Below are positions 59,078 to 64,000 of a DNA stretch of 64,000 nucleotides, piece by piece. The notes beneath the pieces were generated by a model that saw only the letters and a program-made list of their open reading frames with translations, did not search any database and had not been told where the DNA came from. The DNA is from Rosenbergiella gaditana. Its GTDB lineage: Bacteria > Pseudomonadota > Gammaproteobacteria > Enterobacterales > Enterobacteriaceae. The stretch is from contig NZ_JABBFR010000006.1 in the NCBI RefSeq assembly GCF_018494065.1, positions 62,001 to 126,000 on the forward strand, written 5' to 3'. Numbering within the stretch: position 1 is the stretch's first letter; each line of letters begins with the position of its first letter. The position numbers and the translations under genes were made by a program.

Positions 59078-60595
59078 TTAACCTTCGTTATGAAGCTCGA
59101 GTCCTTCAACCTCACTTTGCCGTGCGACAGCTTGTACATCGTCTTTGCGCAGTGATTGTAGATAATCTAAGTATTCTTGATTGACGTCTTGGGTGACATA
59201 AACGCCGTTAAATACCGAGCACTCAAATTGTGCAATATCTGGATTCTCTTCTTTCACCGCCTCAATCAAATCATTCAGGTCTTGGAAGATTAAAGCATCC
59301 GCTTTGATCAGTTGGCAGATTTCATCAACTTCGCGACCATGGGCGATCAATTCATTAACGCTCGGCATATCGATACCGTAGACATTTGGGAAGCGAATTT
59401 CTGGCGCCGCAGAAGCCAAGTAGACACGTTTTGCCCCCGCTTCACGTGCCATTTCAATAATTTGCTCTGAAGTGGTACCCCGAACGATAGAATCATCGAC
59501 CAATAGTACGTTTTTATCCCTAAATTCTGCACGGTTAGCATTCAGTTTGCGGCGTACCGCGCTGCGACGTAACTGCTGACCAGGCATAATAAACGTACGT
59601 CCCACATAGCGGTTTTTTACAAACCCTTGGCGATAAGGCTTGTCTAAGATGCGGGCAATTTCGAGTGCTACATCGGTAGAGGTTTCAGGGATAGGGATCA
59701 CCACATCAATGTCGAGATCACTCCACTCACGTGCAATTTTCTCGCCTAATTTTGTGCCCATGCGAATTCTCGCATTGTAAACGGAAATTTTATCGATGAA
59801 AGAGTCTGGACGAGCGAAGTAAACGTACTCGAATAAACACGGATTATTCTTTGGCGCATCGGCACATTGACGAGTAAAAAGTTCACCTTGTTCGGTGATA
59901 TAGACCGCTTCACCCGCGACCACATCGCGAATAAATTCAAAGCCGAGCGTATCCAACGCTACACTTTCCGATGCCACCATATACTCAGTGCGGCCATCCG
60001 GTAGTTGACGTTTACCTAACACTAATGGACGGATCCCATTCGGATCGCGAAATGCAATCATCCCATGGCCGATCAACATCGCCACCACGGCATAAGCACC
60101 GCGGATCTGACGGTGCATACACTGAATAGCGGTAAAGATGTTATCAGCTGTCAGCGGATAATCTTGAAAGCGGTCGAGCTCTTGCGCGAAGACATTGAGT
60201 AACACTTCAGAGTCAGAAGTCGTATTGATATGACGCCGACCTTGTTCGAACAGACGCGTTCTTAACTCATGCGCATTGGTCAAATTACCATTGTGTGCCA
60301 GCGTAATACCGTACGGAGAGTTCACATAGAAAGGCTGCGCTTCCGAGGCACTTGAGCTACCTGCAGTAGGGTAACGAACGTGGCCAATACCCATTGTCCC
60401 TTGAAGACGTTGCATATGACGCGCTTCAAACACGTCACTGACGAGTCCATTCGCTTTACGTAAGCGAAAGCAATTGAGCTGATCAATCGTACAGATGCCT
60501 GCGGCATCTTGACCACGATGCTGTAGCACCGATAACGCATCATAAATTGCTTGGTTTACAGGTAAAAAACCGCTGATACCGACAATCCCACACAT
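59078..60595 (-). CDS. purF: Amidophosphoribosyltransferase PurF
   Basis: 505 residues, the E. coli length. The first step of purine synthesis: PRPP plus glutamine to phosphoribosylamine. Cys2 (MCGIVGISG) is the glutaminase nucleophile. The phosphoribosyltransferase site is [14 protein letters not shown]. It is cotranscribed with cvpA, 35 bases upstream, and would fall under the PurR operator of that promoter. Confidence 0.97.
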   Translation of the reverse strand: MCGIVGISGFLPVNQAIYDALSVLQHRGQDAAGICTIDQLNCFRLRKANGLVSDVFEARHMQRLQGTMGIGHVRYPTAGSSSASEAQPFYVNSPYGITLAHNGNLTNAHELRTRLFEQGRRHINTTSDSEVLLNVFAQELDRFQDYPLTADNIFTAIQCMHRQIRGAYAVVAMLIGHGMIAFRDPNGIRPLVLGKRQLPDGRTEYMVASESVALDTLGFEFIRDVVAGEAVYITEQGELFTRQCADAPKNNPCLFEYVYFARPDSFIDKISVYNARIRMGTKLGEKIAREWSDLDIDVVIPIPETSTDVALEIARILDKPYRQGFVKNRYVGRTFIMPGQQLRRSAVRRKLNANRAEFRDKNVLLVDDSIVRGTTSEQIIEMAREAGAKRVYLASAAPEIRFPNVYGIDMPSVNELIAHGREVDEICQLIKADALIFQDLNDLIEAVKEENPDIAQFECSVFNGVYVTQDVNQEYLDYLQSLRKDDVQAVARQSEVEGLELHNEG

Positions 60596-60630
60596 GGTGT
60601 CATTTCCTCATAGCCGCTTGTCCCGACTCA

Positions 60631-61116
60631 CTATCGGGGTAGAAAACTCGATGTGCTCTGCAGATAGTCAAAAAACCATCTAATGACAATACTAAACTGT
60701 GGGATCAACTGTGACTGGGTCCAATCGACACTTTTTGAAAAACCCGTAAAAGTGTCAAGAAAAAAGAGTATCGCAGCGACGATGAGTCCGCCGCGTAGCG
60801 CGCCGAAACAGACCCCTAATACACGATCAGTTCCTGACAGGCCAGTCTTATCCACTAAACTTCCAATCACATAATTGACCAGAGCGCCCACAATTAGCGT
60901 CGTGATAAAGAGCACCGCAATGGCTATTCCATTACGGATCATTGGTTGTTCAAAACCTGAAAACCAATCCGCCAATAAAGGGTAGTAGTGGCTCGCGACG
61001 AAAAAAGCACAACCCCAAGTAATTAATGAGAGGGCTTCTCTCACAAATCCACGGATAAGACTGACTAATGAAGAGAGTCCAATGATGCCTAATATGGCGT
61101 AATCAATCCAATTCAT
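60631..61116 (-). CDS. cvpA: Colicin V production protein CvpA
   Basis: 161 residues and four membrane segments. It begins MNWIDYAILGIIGLSSLVSL and ends in a disordered tail, as in E. coli (162). It is needed for colicin V export and envelope tolerance to bile. It is the first gene of the cvpA-purF unit. Confidence 0.95.
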   Translation of the reverse strand: MNWIDYAILGIIGLSSLVSLIRGFVREALSLITWGCAFFVASHYYPLLADWFSGFEQPMIRNGIAIAVLFITTLIVGALVNYVIGSLVDKTGLSGTDRVLGVCFGALRGGLIVAAILFFLDTFTGFSKSVDWTQSQLIPQFSIVIRWFFDYLQSTSSFLPR

Positions 61117-61177
61117 CCGCGTAACCTATACCACTTCATGACATTGCTTCCTCTATCGCGGCGCATTCTAACAGAAA

Positions 61178-61193
61178 AAGAAAACGTTTGCGT
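61178..61193 (-). promoter_or_regulatory. PurR operator of cvpA-purF
   Basis: On the minus strand ACGCAAACGTTTTCTT matches the PurR consensus at all defined positions. It lies 62-77 bases before the cvpA start, the known site in E. coli. Confidence 0.92.
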
Positions 61194-61218
61194 ATGGTTT
61201 TCCTGCGCCAAGCTAAAA

Positions 61219-61252
61219 AAGGGCAATTCCTAAAAAATAAGGAATTGCCCTA
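61219..61252 (-). terminator. Terminator of dedD
   Basis: GGGCAATTCC and GGAATTGCCC pair around a loop and a T run follows on the minus strand. Confidence 0.85.
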
Positions 61253-61293
61253 CCCTTTCTCTCCTCATTGCTAGGAGAATTGTCGGTGACAGA

Positions 61294-62037
61294 TCAATGC
61301 ACCCGGTAAGGCATGACCACGCCAAACAATCCGGTTTTCGCCTTCAATTCAGCAACCTGAGACTGTAAATGGCTCTTGGAGGTATCTGGACCGACCAGTA
61401 TGCGGTTGATCTGCCCTTGAACCGGCGTTGCAGGAATCGAGTAGGCTTTAAAACCTGCGCTTCTTAACTGTCCAACCACTTCAGAGACCCTTGACGCATT
61501 ACGTAAAGCACCAAGTTGGATAACATATGCTTGACCCGTAGGAGTTGAAGGCGTCGTGCTCTGTGCAGCAGATTGTTGTCGTTGTTGTACCTCGGCCTGT
61601 TGCTGTGCGGCAAGCTGCTGTTGCTTCTCCTGAGCCTGACGTTGAGCGACTTGTTGTTGATGCGCTTGGTCCTTTAACCGTTGCGCTTCACGCTGTGCCA
61701 GCTGCTCTTGTGTACGTTGCATCTGTAGCTGTGTTGGGTTTACCCCTGCGTCATGAGGTTGTGTCGCCACACTGCCGCGCGATGCTTCTTGCGAGCTGCC
61801 CTCATCAGGAATATGCTGGGCCGCCTGCTGACGAATCGTTTTAGAGGGGATTGGCTGGGTAACAGGTGGAACCATCTCATCGTTCAGTTGGTCACCGGGT
61901 TTTGGGACTAAGGGAATGGCTGCAAACTCTTCATGATAATGCTTTTTTTTGCCATCAAGTAAGCCGGGTAAAATAATAACGCCGAGTGCCACCAGAATAA
62001 TGGTCCCCGCCATACGATTTTGAAATTTACTGGCCAC
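61294..62037 (-). CDS. dedD: SPOR-domain cell-division protein DedD
   Basis: 247 residues from the GTG at 62037, seven bases after AAGGAG; the earlier GTG at 62055 would overlap folC with no family support. A membrane segment (GTIILVALGVIILPGLL) is followed by a proline- then very glutamine-rich linker (QRLKDQAHQQQVAQRQAQEK) and a C-terminal SPOR domain (YVIQLGALRNASRVSEVVGQ). DedD binds denuded peptidoglycan at the septum. It is longer than E. coli DedD (220) because of the linker. Confidence 0.93.
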   Translation of the reverse strand: MASKFQNRMAGTIILVALGVIILPGLLDGKKKHYHEEFAAIPLVPKPGDQLNDEMVPPVTQPIPSKTIRQQAAQHIPDEGSSQEASRGSVATQPHDAGVNPTQLQMQRTQEQLAQREAQRLKDQAHQQQVAQRQAQEKQQQLAAQQQAEVQQRQQSAAQSTTPSTPTGQAYVIQLGALRNASRVSEVVGQLRSAGFKAYSIPATPVQGQINRILVGPDTSKSHLQSQVAELKAKTGLFGVVMPYRVH

Positions 62038-62038
62038 G

Positions 62039-63295
62039 TTACTGCTCCTTATCACTCAACGCCATAACCGCCGCAACGGTATGGAAAGATCCACACACTA
62101 ACACAATATCTTCGGCATCGGCTTGCGCCAGTGCCGCATGCCAAGCCTGTTCTACTGCCCCATAACACGCTGCCTTAGGCAGAGATTGCTGTAACCTCTG
62201 TGCCGTAGCCCCTCGAGGCCCCTCTAAGGTTGCGCAGTACCACTGATTTACCACCTCAGATAACACGGTTAATGTGCCATCAATATCTTTGTCATGGAGC
62301 ATACCAATAACGCCATGCACTTTCCCTTTAGGCGTAATCTGTTCAATTTTTTCAACAAGGTAGCGTGCCGCATGGGGATTGTGCGCGACATCCAAAATGA
62401 CCAACGGTGATTGTTGCAGGATTTGAAAACGTCCCGGTAACGTCGCCGTAGCAATGGACTCTTTCAAGGTTGATTCACTAATGGTTAATCCTGACACACG
62501 CAGTGCAGCCAGCGCTGTCGCCGCATTAGCTAGCGGGATATGTGGGAGTGGTAAATCCGTCAATTTCCCTTGAATATCTTCGAACTGCCAACTATGTGGT
62601 GAGGCGTGGTAAGACCACTGTTTACCGCGAGCTAATAAAATTGCCCCTTTGTCCTGCACCACTTTACTGATCGTTGCAGGCATATCCGGCTCGCCGACAA
62701 CGGCCGGTTTACCCTGACGGAATATACCCGCCTTTTCCCGACCTATGCTCTCACGATCCGGGCCTAGCCAATCGGTATGGTCAAGGGCGATTGAGGTGAT
62801 CACGGCAATATCCGCATCAATAATATTCGTGGCATCCAGCCTGCCGCCCAGGCCGACTTCTAAAATTACCACATCCAGATCGGATTGTTTAAACAGCTGT
62901 AACGCTGACAATGTGCTGAATTCAAAGAAGGTCAAAGAGGTATCACCACGACCTTGGTTAAGGCTATGAAAACTGGAAATATGTTCTTGATCAGTGAGTT
63001 CTTGACCATTTATTCGCACCCGCTCGGAATAGCGAATAAAATGGGGGGAACTGTAAACGCCTACGCGATAGCCTGCTGCCATTAATAAGACTTCTAATGT
63101 GCGGCAAGTTGTTCCTTTACCATTAGTCCCCCCTACCGTGAACACAAATGGGGCCGGCTTGAGAAGATTCAGTTCGGTCGCGACGTGGCGAATACGATCT
63201 AAGCCAAGTTCAATGGCTTGACCATGTAACTGTTCAAGGTAAACCAGCCATTCCTCAAGCGAGGAAGACGAGTGTGGGGAATGAGGCTTAGACAT
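62039..63295 (-). CDS. folC: Folylpolyglutamate/dihydrofolate synthase FolC
   Basis: 418 residues, against 422 in E. coli. The ATP loop is VGGTNGKGTTCR, and EVGLGGRLDATNII and DHTDWLGPDRESIGREKAGI are Mur-ligase-type blocks. It joins glutamate to dihydropteroate and then extends folates. It ends one base before dedD starts. Confidence 0.96.
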   Translation of the reverse strand: MSKPHSPHSSSSLEEWLVYLEQLHGQAIELGLDRIRHVATELNLLKPAPFVFTVGGTNGKGTTCRTLEVLLMAAGYRVGVYSSPHFIRYSERVRINGQELTDQEHISSFHSLNQGRGDTSLTFFEFSTLSALQLFKQSDLDVVILEVGLGGRLDATNIIDADIAVITSIALDHTDWLGPDRESIGREKAGIFRQGKPAVVGEPDMPATISKVVQDKGAILLARGKQWSYHASPHSWQFEDIQGKLTDLPLPHIPLANAATALAALRVSGLTISESTLKESIATATLPGRFQILQQSPLVILDVAHNPHAARYLVEKIEQITPKGKVHGVIGMLHDKDIDGTLTVLSEVVNQWYCATLEGPRGATAQRLQQSLPKAACYGAVEQAWHAALAQADAEDIVLVCGSFHTVAAVMALSDKEQ

Positions 63296-63324
63296 GGTAT
63301 GAATTTTTCGCTAATACAATGATA

Positions 63325-63349
63325 AAAAAGACGCTACCAGAGCGTCTTT
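63325..63349 (-). terminator. Terminator of accD
   Basis: AAAGACGCT and AGCGTCTTT pair around a short loop; on the minus strand a T run follows. Confidence 0.82.
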
Positions 63350-63366
63350 CAATGTGCAATATAGAA

Positions 63367-64000
63367 TTAAGCGTCGCTAGGCGTTTGCTCAATCTTCTCA
63401 GGCTCTGGCGGCAGCTCTTCAGGAAGCGGTGCCGGAAGATTCATCATCTTGGCTAACAAGCTAGCGAGTTTGAAGCGTAGCTCTGGACGACGAATAATCA
63501 TATCAATCGCCCCTTTTTCGATGAGAAATTCACTGCGCTGGAAACCAGGCGGTAATTTCTCACGAACTGTTTGCTCAATAACACGTGGGCCCGCAAAGCC
63601 AATCAGGGCTTTCGGCTCACCGATATTAAGGTCGCCGAGCATTGCAAAGCTTGCCGAGACACCGCCCATCGTTGGGTCGGTCAATACTGAGATATAAGGT
63701 AGACCACGTTCACGCATTTTAGCTAACGCTGCACTGGTTTTTGCCATTTGCATTAACGACGTTAGCGCTTCTTGCATACGAGCTCCACCACTGGCGGAGA
63801 AACAGATTAGCGGGCAACCGTCTTCCAACGCTTGTTCTGCCGCTCTGACAAAACGGGCACCGACTACTGCACCCATCGATCCCCCCATAAAGGAGAACTC
63901 GAACGCAACGGCCACTACAGGCATGCCATGAAGTTGGCCTTTCATTGCAATCAGAGCGTCTTTTTCACCGGTCTCTTTTTGCGCTGCGACAATACGGTCT
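63367..64000 (-). CDS. accD: Acetyl-CoA carboxylase carboxyltransferase beta subunit, C-terminal part
   Basis: The frame enters from the right edge ([20 protein letters not shown]) and stops at 63367, giving about 211 of ~300 residues. [33 protein letters not shown] and [14 protein letters not shown] are the carboxyltransferase core. The N-terminal zinc finger lies outside the window. With AccA it moves the carboxyl group from biotin to acetyl-CoA. Confidence 0.97.
   Translation of the reverse strand, partial: DRIVAAQKETGEKDALIAMKGQLHGMPVVAVAFEFSFMGGSMGAVVGARFVRAAEQALEDGCPLICFSASGGARMQEALTSLMQMAKTSAALAKMRERGLPYISVLTDPTMGGVSASFAMLGDLNIGEPKALIGFAGPRVIEQTVREKLPPGFQRSEFLIEKGAIDMIIRRPELRFKLASLLAKMMNLPAPLPEELPPEPEKIEQTPSDA

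Noticed and set aside
1-64000. CRISPR arrays, rRNA genes or an origin of replication
   Set aside because: No regularly spaced long repeats, no rRNA sequence, and the DnaA boxes seen are confined to the nrdA promoter.

Overview
The window is chromosomal DNA from a member of the Enterobacterales. Gene order and protein sequences follow the E. coli/Salmonella backbone closely: yejKLM-proL, alkB-apbE-ompC-micF-rcsDB/rcsC-gyrA-ubiG-nrdAB-yfaE-yfaY-elaB, the 13-gene nuo operon with fused nuoCD, lrhA/alaA-yfbR, hxpA-yfbV, ackA-pta-yfcD, and hisPMQJ-ubiX-purF-cvpA-dedD-folC-accD. Base composition is roughly half GC and several familiar neighbours are missing (ada, yojI, atoSC, elaA, rbn, yfbS, yfbU, argT), so this is a compact relative and not E. 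coli itself. An Erwiniaceae-type genome such as Rosenbergiella or Tatumella is a guess from composition and content.

Region 1 (1-2.85 kb) is yejK (cut by the window edge), yejL, yejM and a tRNA-Pro(GGG). Region 2 (2.85-7.6 kb) is the only clearly accessory stretch. Immediately after the tRNA terminator lie phased TGGTAAAA repeats resembling integrase arm sites, then two decayed phage-type genes, a low-GC mig-14-like gene, an IS1-family wreck and a virK-like gene with response-regulator-style direct repeats upstream. In Salmonella virK and mig-14 are neighbours, so this looks like a virK-mig-14 locus split by an insertion sequence beside a tRNA integration hotspot.

Region 3 (7.2-30.5 kb) holds an orphan EntD-type phosphopantetheinyl transferase, alkB, apbE, a small unrecognised gene, the ompC-type porin, the MicF antisense RNA, the Rcs phosphorelay (rcsD-rcsB overlapping, rcsC convergent), gyrA, ubiG, and the class Ia ribonucleotide reductase operon nrdAB-yfaE. 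The nrd promoter carries a perfect NrdR palindrome abutting three consensus DnaA boxes. Then come yfaY, an elaB with a stop at codon 4, opgD and two unrecognised exported proteins.

Region 4 (30.5-45.6 kb, minus strand) is the complete NADH:quinone oxidoreductase operon nuoABCDEFGHIJKLMN, with hairpins in the nuoB-nuoCD and nuoL-nuoM gaps. Region 5 (46-55 kb) holds lrhA, a long AT-rich intergenic region, alaA, yfbR (with an HD-to-HE change), hxpA, yfbV and ackA-pta (pta starts with TTG). Region 6 (55-64 kb, minus strand) holds the histidine ABC transporter, ubiX, cvpA-purF with a consensus PurR operator, dedD, folC and the 3' part of accD.

No CRISPR array, toxin-antitoxin pair or intact phage was seen. 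The most novel material is the accessory block at 2.85-7.6 kb, the nrdA control region, and the small unrecognised genes.
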